Source: Hesseltinella vesiculosa
Lineage: Eukaryota; Mucoromycota; Mucoromycetes; Mucorales; Cunninghamellaceae
NCBI GenBank assembly: GCA_002104935.1
Contig: MCGT01000001.1
Location: forward strand, 372,001 to 436,000
Direction: 5' to 3'
Length of the DNA: 64,000 nt
The notes beneath the pieces are model-generated. The model had not been told where the DNA came from. It made no database searches and saw nothing but the letters and a program-made list of their open reading frames with translations. The position numbers and the translations under genes are program-made. This document shows positions 31,238 to 42,600 of this stretch, one piece after another; the first letter of the stretch is position 1; every line of letters begins with the position of its first letter.

Positions 31238-32889
31238 ATGAAATACAGATCCACACGTGGCCAAGTCAAGGACTACAGTTTTGAAGAAGCCGTCATGGCT
31301 GGCTTATCACCTGATGGTGGCCTGTTTATTCCTCACCACATTCCTCAGTTGCCTGTCAACTGGCAATCAGCCTGGGCCAAACTGTCATTCCAACAGCTTG
31401 CCCTTGAGATCCTCTCTCTGTATATTGATGAATCGCAAATTCCAAGAGCCGATCTTGAACAACTCATTAACCGATCCTACGCCACCTTCCGTCATGACGA
31501 TGTCACCCCTCTGGTTAAAGTCAAGGACGGTCTGTACGTTCTGGAGCTGTTCCACGGCCCCACCTTTGCCTTCAAGGACGTCGCCCTGCAATTTGTCGGC
31601 AACCTGTTTGAATACTTTTTGGAACGTCGCAACCGCAACGACACCAATGGTCAAAAGCATCGTTTGACGGTGGTTGGTGCTACTTCTGGTGACACTGGCA
31701 GGTAGGCACTCTGATCAAAAAAAAAAAAAAAAAAAAGGCCGATCTCCCCACCAATGAGCTAAGATGACTCATTTTTTTCGTGTTCTTCCCTTTTCGCAAT
31801 AGTGCTGCTATCTATGGCCTGCGCAACAAGAAAAACGTGTCTGTATTCATTTTGCATCCCAAGGGCCGAGTCAGCCCTATCCAAGAAGCGCAAATGACCA
31901 CTGTCCTGGATAAGAATGTGCATAACTTGGCTGTGGAAGGCACCTTTGACGACTGCCAGGACATTGTCAAGACCTTGTTCGGCAACCGTGCCTTTAATGA
32001 TAAACACCATCTCGGTGCCGTCAACTCGATCAACTGGGCTCGTATCCTGGCTCAGATTGTCTACTATTTCCAGACCTACTTTGCCTTGCTGCGCTCGCTC
32101 AACTTGGACCCTGCCTCGGAAGAAGCAGCCAAAATCAAGTTTGATTTTTCCGTACCTACCGGTAACTTTGGCGACATCCTGGCTGGCTACTATGCTCATC
32201 GCATGGGTCTCCCTGTCGACAAGCTGCTTGTGGCTACTAACGAAAACGACATCCTCGATCGCTTCTTCACCACCAGTGCCTATGAAAAGAAGACCGTCGG
32301 CGGCAACGTCAAGGAAACCCTGTCTCCCGCAATGGATATCCTGGTGTCATCCAACTTTGAGCGCTTGTTGTGGTACTTGGCTCAGCAACAGACTGGCGAT
32401 GATGACAAGGCCGGCCTCCAGGTCGCTCAGTGGATGGTCGAGCTCAAGGAAAACGGCGTGTTCCGTGTCGACGAAACAGTCGTCCAGTCCGCCCGTGCCA
32501 TTTTTGATTCCGCCATGGTCACCGACGACCAAACCTTGCAAGGCATCCACCAATACCAACAAACCCACCAGTACATTCTGGATCCTCATACCTCGGTGGG
32601 TGTCACTGCTGGTGACCGTGTCGCCCAACGCGATCAATTGGCCTTGCTGCCCCAAGGCCCCCACGCCATGATTTGCCTGGCCACCGCCCATCCTGCTAAA
32701 TTCTCCGACGCGGTGGAAGCTGCCCTGAAGGATGTCCCCGGCTTTGATTTCCAATCCCAAGTACTGCCCAAGGAGTTTGTTGGTTTGCTCGAAAAGGAAC
32801 GCTCTGTCACGTATGTTGAGCGCGCCGATCCCCAACTGATCATGGATGTCATTGAAAAAGAGCTGAAGAATGAAGGCATCGCTTTTTAG
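31238..32889 (+). CDS. THR4: Threonine synthase
   Basis: Two exons, 31238-31701 and 31803-32889, give 516 aa. It converts O-phosphohomoserine to threonine, the last step of the pathway, using pyridoxal phosphate. The PLP lysine is in PTFAFKDVALQF (Lys113). The phosphate loop GATSGDTGSAA spans the intron junction. The fungal-type insert and NSINWARILAQIVYYF follow, then PTGNFGDILAGYYA. Length fits fungal Thr4. Expression is probably amino-acid responsive, given the Gcn4-type sites in the promoter and in the 101-bp intron. Confidence 0.96.
31764..31772. promoter_or_regulatory. Intronic ATGACTCAT (Gcn4-type) in THR4
   Basis: Perfect palindrome in the THR4 intron, five bases downstream of a CCAATGAG (31751-31758). 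It repeats the promoter's combination of CCAATGAG boxes and a Gcn4 half-site. It could be an intronic enhancer; this is inference. Confidence 0.35.
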
Positions 32890-33017
32890 ATCACCCTTGC
32901 TAGGGCTACTCCATTTCGAATACATAAAAAAAAATTGTAAAAAAGGTGATGCATTATTATTTATTTACGAGGGAATTCTAATTCTACGAAGATCGTTGGC
33001 GAAAAAATGGAGGAGAG

Positions 33018-35995
33018 TTAAGAGGTATTGGGGTTGGCGCGTTGACCAAGAGGCACGTCATCGTCATCGTCATCATCGTCGGGGTGAGGTGGCATGGCTC
33101 CACCAAACATGGCTTGTTGCTGCCAAGCGTTGTTTTGATACATGGCCATCATCATTTGCATGTTCATCATGGACATGCGGGGGTCCATCATCATTGGCAT
33201 CTGGCCCATCATTGGCATGCCGCCCATGCCGCCCATCCCAGCCATGCCGCCCATCCCAGCCATACCGCCCATGCCGCCCATGCCGCCCATCGGAGGCATC
33301 ATGGACATACGGGGGTCTAGAGATTGCATAGAGTTGCTGGCAGGGAGACCAGACGAGGCAGGTGTGGCAGCAGACGCGCCCAAGGGTGGCATCATCGACA
33401 TCCGTGGATCAAGGCCCATGGTGGCAGGCGTGTTGGTAGTGGCGGAAGAGGAGGGCATCATGGAGGCACGGGGATCCATAGCGGAAAGGTTTGTCATAGA
33501 CATGCTTGCATTCATCATAGGGTTCATCATTGGGTTCATCATTGGCATTTGCATCTGTCCCATGGCACCCATATTTGGCATCATTGACATGCGAGGATCC
33601 ATCATTGGCATCATCGGCATCGACATGGGCTGCATAGGCTGATGCATCGGCTGTTGCATAGGTTGCATGGGTGACATGATCGGTGAACCACCACCCAACG
33701 CAGGCTATCCCGAAAGTAAAAAAAAAAAAAAACCGCGTCAGCTTTGTTATGGTAGATTTTCTCCTTTCATACCTGTTGTGGTGGTAGCAGTTGCTGTTGG
33801 CGCTGTTCCCAAAGATACCGTTGCCGCTCTTGTTCCATGACTCGGTCTTTTTCCATCTTGAGTAGCATCCCTTTGTTGGCACTGCGTTCCTTTTTGTCCA
33901 CCTCCATTTGTGAGATCATGCCTACCAGTCCAGTGCTGGGTTCGGGAGGCTTGTTGGGTACATGCAACAAGGTGTCACCAGTCATACGAGCATATTCTAA
34001 CTGTTCCTTGGCGGACGGGTGATCGGGACGATACAGATCCAACAGGCTGTTTTGGGTGGCAAAGTTGGATCCAAGTTCAGGAATCACAGGCCCGTCTTCG
34101 TTCATTGGCAAGCCAAGGCCAGACTCATCATAGTACTGGTTTCCGTCATAGTAAGTGCCGGTTTGGGGGTCGTACATCATGCCTCGTTGGGATGGATCAA
34201 ACGAAGCATTGTCGTGCGTAAAGGGTTGCTGTGACAGAGGCACGTCGTCGTCGTCGTCTTCATTCGAGTGGTGCAAGGCGTCCCTTTCGTCCTCAGTGTC
34301 AGAGCCAGAGCCACTAACACTGGCGGCTGGTTGGGCTACATGTTTGCGTTGGCGAGGCTGGGGTCGTTTCTTGACCGGAGCAGCCGGTTGTTCAGGCTCA
34401 GAGGTGTCCGACAGGTCAGACAAGCTAGACTGGTCGTCGTCGTTCACCTCATTGGTGTGGCGAGCAAGCGGAGGCGTGGCCAGGGGAGACAAAGCCGATT
34501 CGGGTTGGTCTTTGAGAGAGAGAGAGGTCATGGAAACCAATTGCGCTACACCCTGATGCACTGGTCCTTCATTGTCGGAGCCATCCGAGAGATCATCGTC
34601 TTCTTCTTCTTCAGAGTCACTGGCGTAGATTTTTTTCCCATGGCGATTGGTGAGAGCAGGACGTGTGGCACGAGATTCCAAGGTATCGTTCAAAGGCTGG
34701 GTGACCGGGGCTGGCGCTGGAGACACGGAGGTGTTGGCACTAGCTCGAGCCAGCGTGCCAGGGGGTTGGCACATCTTGTGCAAGAGGATGCCAGAAAACA
34801 CAGCCTTGTTGTCGATAAAAGAATCCTGATACACATCCGTTTGTTGCACCTCCTCTACTTCCAAAAACAGGCGAGGTTGTTGCAGGCCAAGAGGCTCACC
34901 AAAACAAAGAGCATTAAGGCTGGCTGGGTCATCGAACAGTTTGGCTGGGCGACCATACAACTTGAACGAGTCAAACAGCGCCACAAGCCATTGGATCACT
35001 TCGTTGGAAGACGAAGCCATGATGACAAGCGGCATATCGGTTCGTCCAGTGGACGAGTTGCTGATGGTGCTGTTGTTGTCAAGGGATGGCTGGTCCTGCA
35101 TGCTGCCTTCGACTTTGATCATGGTCGACACATCCATCAGCTGCGCAGTCTCGGGGTACAGAGTGTAGGCATAGACGACATTGACCATGGTAAAGGTCGG
35201 TTGCTTCTGTTTCTTGTTCTCGTAAAAGAACACTTGGCCGCGCGAAGGTGTCTTCTTTTTCCCAAACAGGGTCTTTTCGTTCCGATGATCAGCCACGACT
35301 GTCCAGTACTGCTTCCAGTCGGTTGCTCCAGGCATGCGCACCTGCACAAAGCCCTGCATCTTGGCATGGGTCTTTGTAGCGGCAGCAACGTCGTCCGGGT
35401 GCTGGTCAAGCAACTTCATGGTGTAGATTTCATGGATGCGGAACCATTCGTAACAGGAGAGGCGGATGGCCTGGACCCAGGCCACAGCCAGCTGCAAAGG
35501 CTCGGAACCCATGGGCTGGAACAGGAAGCGGTTGGCGCCTGCCGAGTTGAGCGAAAACACGCCCTGGTTAGGGTCCATCATGGCCACATTGGCATCGGCC
35601 AGATTGATAAACTGAGGGATGGCAGGGCTGTCGGTGCCCTGGTGGTCGAGATCGACTTCCCAGAGCGTCAGTACCGGCCCACGGAGTTCGACATACCACT
35701 GCGTCCATTCGGTGTCGTTGGTGGGCGCGCCATCGACAGTGCGCTCATTGTACCGCAGCATATAACCTTCGGTATAAAGCTTGTCGGAATACCGTTCATA
35801 CATGGATTGGATGCCTTGAATGTGTTCTGGCAAGTGACCAAGAGTAACGGGTGGTTGATTGGCAGGTTTGATCAAATGGGCTGGTCGCTGCGATTGTTGC
35901 TGGGATTGAGACAACGGTACATCATCGTCCGAATCATCTTGGAGGTGCATACGATTCATTCCTTGTTGGAGGTCATTGTATTGTTGAGAAAGCAT
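33018..35995 (-). CDS. CAF120/SKG3-like PH-domain protein
   Basis: Two exons, 33773-35995 and 33018-33704, give 969 aa. The N-terminal half holds a PH-like region at about 75-200 (EGYMLRYNERTVDG... WTQWYVELRGPVLTLWEVD), a helical connector, and a second PH-like part (KQYWTVVADHRNEKTLFGKKK). This layout is that of fungal Caf120/Skg3, the former a CCR4-NOT-associated protein and the latter a bud-neck protein. The middle is acidic and disordered. The C-terminal 229 residues are extremely Met/Pro/Gly-rich with five DPR[MA]SMM repeats. A short motif, DDxDVPLxQ, appears three times: near the N-terminus, in the middle and at the C-terminal end. The start at 35995 is the first ATG after a possible 5'UTR intron. 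Confidence 0.82.
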
Positions 35996-36613
35996 TACTT
36001 CTTGTCCAGAGGTAAGAGAGCAAAAAAAGGGATGAGAAGGAGAGAGGCTCTTGGGACAAGGGAACAACAATAATAATAATAAAAAAAAAGGAGAGTAATG
36101 TCAAGCAGGAGTTCGATCCTATATATTAAGAAAAAAGAATAAGGGCTTCTCATTTCTCAAATGTTGAACAACAAACGTACCTGAAAGTATCCAGCAAGTA
36201 GGTAATAAAAAGCGCTGAAAAATAAAGAGAAAAGAGCCAGCCAAAAAGAAAGCGTGGAACGCTGGTTCCAATTTTAGCTATTCGAGTTTTCGCCGTTTTT
36301 GGATATACCCCAGCTGTGCAATTTGGTCCCAATTCTTTAGCATCAACCTTGATTACTGTCTATTTTTTTTTTCATCATTACTGCTATTGGACGCTTCTCT
36401 TTTGAGAAAATGCAAGTCATCCTGGTCTTCCCTTCTCCAATCCAGGCCAAGTTTCGCTCTTTCAGACGCCACGCTTTTTCGCTGCCCTGAAACTCCGTGC
36501 GACCAATCAAAAAAAGCGTGTGGCTTTTAAAAAAAGGAAACCCTGCGGCCGCAATTTTTTTTTTTCTTCACCTTTTTTTTTTTTACACTGCAGAGCATCG
36601 TTTCCTACCCACC
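35996..36613. other. Divergent promoter region, CAF120-like / UTP20
   Basis: 618 bp. Contains a CCAAT-type ACCAATC (36500-36506) and T-runs before the UTP20 start. A 60-codon minus frame (36150-36332) has no support and is not called. Confidence 0.45.
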
Positions 36614-39600
36614 ATGCTAGAAAACAAAGATGCGTCTGATTTAAACAAAGGGCAAGGGACGAATCGGTTCAAGGTAATCTTTATTTTAAAATGACGATGT
36701 TTGACCTCACCTTTTATATGTGTCTATTTTTTTTTTTTTGTCGTGACAGTATCGATCGTTCAACTCTAGAGTGGAAACGCTCAAGGTGGACATCGTGCGC
36801 CGATCTAGACTGGTGGAAGACGATCTTGACGAAAACGAATCATTCTTCTTCGATGCACTTCAATCCTGGAAAGATCTAAACCTCACCCGCCACTTTAAGG
36901 AATTCAACAAGGAAATCCTGCCCCTTAGCAAATCTCTCGTCTCGATTGTGCACCACAAGGATAAAATCGTCGATATTCTTGAAAAGCATTTGCTCGTTAA
37001 AAACAGCCTGGCTCTGGATGCTTTGTTAGAGTAAGCTGCTAATCCTGTCATTGGCTCCGTTATTCCTTCTGCCGTCTTTGCTCACCTTTCCTTTTCAAAC
37101 AGTCTTGTTACCAAGCTGGCCAAAGATCTTGAAGGGGAGTTCTACCCTTACTACCCTCGCATGTTGAAGTGCATGCTGCCATTGGTCTACCACCAAGATG
37201 TCACTTTGCTGGAGGTAAACTATGAACGCCAAGGTAGACACTTTCAACCGAAAAACTGACAAACGCCTTTTTTAATGGGACCCAGTGCCTGTTTAACAGC
37301 TTGGCCTATTTGTTCAAATTTTTATCGCGTCAAATCATTCCTGACGTCAACGACACCTTTGACCAGCTCGCCAAGCTCCTGGGTGAAGATGTCACCACCA
37401 AACCTTATATTCGTCACTTCTCAGCCGAAGCCTTCGCCTTTTTGATGCGCAAGGTCCGTGCCGACGGCCTGAAGAAGCTCGTCTCGCATATCCTGAATTC
37501 TTTGGATGCCGATCCATCGCCCCAATACGTCGAAGGTCTGGCCATGTTGTTCTTTGAATGCATGAAGGTAACGAAAGAGAAACACCCAAAACTGCCCTGA
37601 CACCTTTTTTTTTTTTTTTTTTACAACAGCAAGTCGACGGTTGCCTTCATTCGCGCGCTGTGGCCATTTACACAGAGCTATACATCCAAACGTGTCAATT
37701 CGACGGCGACGCTGACATGCTGGCGTCCAGTGCCGTGTACGATCTGCTCCGGAAAACAACCTTGCTAGTTTTGCACCACACCCAGCGCCAGCACTTTACA
37801 CCTATCATCAAGCTTGTCTTGGACCAAACCGACAGCCATCTCGAACCTACCAAACCAGATGCAAAGCACCTTGCCATTGACATGGCTGTCTTGGCCATGA
37901 TCACTACCGTGCGCAAAGCTAGCCGTGTTCAAGGTACAGTATCAAGTGGATATGCCAAAGAGAGGCTGGTAACCCGTTTATTTATATATGCATCTCCGTA
38001 GACTTCAAGCCGATTCTCCACCGTATTCAAAATGTGACCAAGTTGGTGTTCACAGGCAAGCCCAAGGTCAGCTCATCTTTGCTCTGTGATGAAACGCTAC
38101 ATGCTGTGACCGGCGTTCTTTGCTTCGGCAGTCTAGACGTTGTTGTCAGCGGTGGCCGTTTGATCTTGGATCATATCGCCTCGTTCACATCGCCCAAGGA
38201 AGTCTTTGGTTTCTTTGTTGGCCTGGCTGAATTGGAGTGGTCCAACTTTTGTCAAATCGCCCTGGCCTTTATCACAAAGTAAGCGTGAGCGAGAAAAATG
38301 AAGGGCAGATGGGAGGCACATGCTCACGCACTTTTTTTTTTTTTTTTTTTTTTTTTTTGCTAGATGCGCTGCACGATTCATAAAATCTTCACCCCGCGAG
38401 ACTGTCTACTTTCTGGCCCAGTTGGTGTCCCGAAACGCATTGGCCATCACGCCAGGTGCAATGAATGCAAGCGTCAATTCAAACGGCTTGCTGCGGTTCC
38501 CCAGCTCTCTGGACAAGCCTTTGCTCAAGTTGTTGGCGACGGCCTTGGATTGGCAAAAGGAGCTGGACACACTCAATTCTTTTGATGTGGAAGATGTAAG
38601 CATTCTGTGAAGAAAAAAAAAACAAATGAATCAGACGGACAAAGAGAATCTGACCTCCTTGCTTTCCTTGCAGGAATCTGCTCCGGCGTCTGGTTTGGCC
38701 ACATTGTCCTGCGTCTTGACCGTCCTACCAGCCATCGAACTGACCTCGACACGTGACATCTTCGATGCTGTCTTGAACTTGGTGGACACACTCTCTGATA
38801 CCCTATCACACATGGACAAAACCGACATTCAATCCACACCCATGGTCTTGGGCCACACCACCTTTGCATTGACCAGTTTACTTGGCCAAACCATCCATAC
38901 ACTCGCCGCATTGGCTCAACAAGATCAGACCCTCATCTCTTTGCTCGCTGACCGTCATGCATTCTGGTTGGATCTCTTGAACTCCCACTCACAAAACCCT
39001 GCCGTCATCAAGGGCATTTACGTCTACCTGGATCTTTTGCAATCCAGGTACACCAAGAAAAAAAAAACTGAGAGGCAAGGCATCTAATCGATCGTTTTTT
39101 TTTCTCTTCCCTCTTTTTAAAGCGACAAGAAGGCCGATCATTTTTCTCTGGCTAATCTTGAAAGTGTGTACCCAATCATCAAAACCAACCTTCGCAGCTA
39201 CCAGCGCAACGCTCGACTGTATTCACTTAAATTGCTTGCCTTGTTTGACCAACCACTCATGAAGAAAGACAACGACCACCGATTGGACGAGCCTTGTGAT
39301 ATTGTCGATGTTGCTCTCAACATGGAATCCATAGTGCCCACCCTGACAGATTACCGTGATAAGGTCATCTTGATCCAGAAAATCAATCTTATCTCCTCTG
39401 CTGGCCGCCTGCCCGATATTTTCGACGACTTTGTCCCCTTGGTCTGCTTCGGTACGTTTCCACCCATTCTCCAGATTCAAAAGAAATTGACTTCTTTTTT
39501 TCGCCTGCAGGCTTATTCACGGTCAACTTCAAGCCTCTTTGGGATGAAGCTCGCAAGACCTTAAAGACATTTGCAGATGTCAACAAAGACCTGTACTGGC

Positions 39601-42600
39601 GCATGTGTTTTGACGAGATCGAAAAATTCCAAGACGATCGCCAATTGGTGTGCGATGGCTTCACGCGTCCTGTCATGGAAGCCTGTTACAACCCTGTGCA
39701 CATCCCCAAAGGGAAAGCAACCAAAACAGGCAACATCTCCTTTGAATGCCCCAACCTCAACAAGTACATCGCCGTCGAAGATCACGCTCTCGCGATTATG
39801 GGAGCTAAAATCAATACCCAAGGCGTACTTTTATTCGTCAAGGTAAGGAAAAAAAAAGCAGTAAAAGCATTAGCGGGTTCACCCACACACCCTTCTTCGA
39901 CGCTTAGGCATGCGACCAACAACCTGATCATATTGACTTCTGGAACTACTTCAACCTGATTTTCAAGACACTGACAGAAACACCAGCCATCGTAGAGCAA
40001 CGTGCTCGCCACCTCATTCCCCTATTTTTCCGATTCTTGGATACCGAATACAGCTCGCTTCTCACTGACGACGACCAGCCCGATGATCAAGATAACACGA
40101 GCCAGCAGCTTGGTATTGTGTCCCGCTCCATTCGCACCGTCAAAAACAAAATGGTTGCCTGGCTGCAACTTTTAGCCACCTTCTCGAATCCTCGATCCTT
40201 GTTCCGCACGGAAGAAATCTACACTGTGCTGCTACGACTCATTGCCAAGGGTGACCATCGCTTGCAAGCCGCCGCCCTTGAAGCGCTGTTCACCTGGAAA
40301 GATCGTAATGTCAAACCGTACATGGACAACCTCCGCAACCTCGTCGACGAGGCCAAATTCCGTGACGAGCTGTCGACTCTGCTGCAAAACCGTGATCAGG
40401 AAGCCATCGACCCTGCCCATCGCAATGGCCTGATGCCAATCATCATGCGCGTCCTCTATGGCCGCTTCATCGAACGCAGTGGCAAGTCTCACAACCACGT
40501 GAAAAAAATGCGCCGCAAGGCTATCCTCAGCGCCGTCGCTGCCTGTCGTCCCGAAGAAATGGACACCTTTATCCACCTCGCTCTCGAAGCCTTCCAGCCC
40601 ATCCTGGACTTGCCTGGTGACGAGTTCAACGAGCATGACCGCCTGGAATCCTTTGTCTTCGACAACGACCAAGGATTGGATCTCATGCGCAACATCCCCT
40701 GGCGTCAGCAGCAAGGTCTGGTCATCGCCCTGGAAGAAATGATCAAACAGCTCGGCGCCACATTGGCACCCTTCATGCACCGCTTGGTCAAGGTCGTGCT
40801 GTACATCCTGCACTTTGCCCAGAACGGAACCAAATCGGACGATGCCAGCGACGATGACGACATGGAGGTGGACGAGGATCAGTCGGACAACGAAGACAAC
40901 CACGACGCTGCCGACGACACTGCAGCCGCCGCCACGTCATCCTCTGGTGGTATCAATAGCAACCGCTCCCGCAACATTCGCAACTTGGCGCTGCATCGAC
41001 TTGTCGAGCTCTTTCAAATCAAGGGCGGCTACGACTTTGCTCCGTATATCCCTGCCATGTTCGCTTCTTTCATCTCACCTCGACTCGCTCACTTTTCCGA
41101 TCAATCGCAACACGTCAATGGTCTCCTGTCTTTGTTTTTGGAATGGGCCACTCAGCCCGCTTACCTTCCCTTCCTAGCCGACCACGACGCCTCTCTGCTG
41201 CCTCAGGTCTATGGCATTCTGTCTGCCCAGTCATTGGACCGTGGTGTGCTGGAAACCGTGCTCACCATCCTCGAACACCTTTTGAATTATTGCGACGTGC
41301 CTGAAAATGACGCCAACCGAAAAGACCGCCTCGTCTACAACCATATCGACAGCTTGCTCCAGTACTTTTTGTATCGCTTGACCCAGTCCAAGGATGACCG
41401 CCGCTTCGGCAGTGGCTATTTGTCTGTGCGCCAGATTGCGCTGGTTGCCCGCTTTGCTCCCTTTGTCAAGGATGGCGCCCGGACAGTCATGCTCTTGGAT
41501 ATTCTGATTCCTAACCTGAAGAAGCCTACTCGCTATATCCCCGAAGCTACCAAGAAGCACATTCTCAGCATCTGGGCAAGCTTCCTACCGCTGGTCCCCG
41601 ATTTCGAGTGTGGCTCACGTGTCTACCTCAACCATTACCGCCGCGCCAGCGAACTCTTCAGCAGCATCCAGTCTCGTGAAGCGCGTGCCATGCTGATGCA
41701 AGTGTTCCAACGCTTTGTGCAGCTTGACAGCCAGCAGCTTGGCAAGGTCGGCTCGCTCTTGCAGGACATGAACTCGTACTCGGTCAAGCGCATTGATGAG
41801 CCTGACTATGATCGTATCCTCGGCGCCCTGAGTGAAATTGGCGAAGACCTGTATCCCACCTTCAACCACCACCAATGGTTGCCCTTGCTCTTCCAGCTTT
41901 TCCACCACATGCGCAACCGTGAAGAACTTTCTGTGCGAGGCACCGCCACCCATTGTGTGGCACGATTTATCACCAATGTCCAGGCTGGTCTGGACAATCC
42001 CCAGGACTGCAATCAAGCCGATGTGCAGATGCAACTCGACTATGTCAAGACCATTATCTACCCCACCATCAAGCACGGCATGCATAGCCATGCTGAGGCT
42101 GTCCGTGCTGAATTTGTCAGCTTACTCGACAGCTGCGTCAAGACGATGCCTACCCTGCCGTTCTTTGCCTCCATGACTGTCCTCACTGGCTCTGGTGACG
42201 AAGAATCCAACTTTTTTGCCAACATTTATCACATCCAAATGCATCGCCGTCTGCGTGCCATGGCCCGCCTTGCTGAAGTAGCCGACACGGGTGTCCTTGG
42301 CGTGCCCAGCATTCTGCACATCCTCTTGCCTTTGATTTCTGGCTTTCTGCACGAAGCCGACCGATCCTCGGAATCCAATTTGATCCACCACGCCGTCGTC
42401 ACCATCGGTGCTCTTGCCCGCCACCTGCCTTGGGGTCATTATTACCGCCTCTTGTCCACTTACCTGTCCATGGTCAACCGTAACGAAGAAAGAGAAAAAA
42501 TGTACGTGCGTCTTGTCACCAGTGTGCTCGATGCCTTCCACTTTGATATCTCTCAAGTCCACGTCACCGACGACATGGCTACCAAAGTCATGGGCAAGCA

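Noticed and set aside
33140..33642. Long plus-strand frame rich in Ile/Met/Pro opposite the CAF120-like tail
   Set aside because: It is the complement of the Met-rich coding repeats (ATG read as CAT/ATC), a shadow of the real minus-strand gene.
34268..36073. 601-codon plus-strand frame opposite the CAF120-like gene
   Set aside because: It is a shadow of the minus-strand exon; composition is odd (His/Arg/Gly-rich), with no domain and no splice sites.
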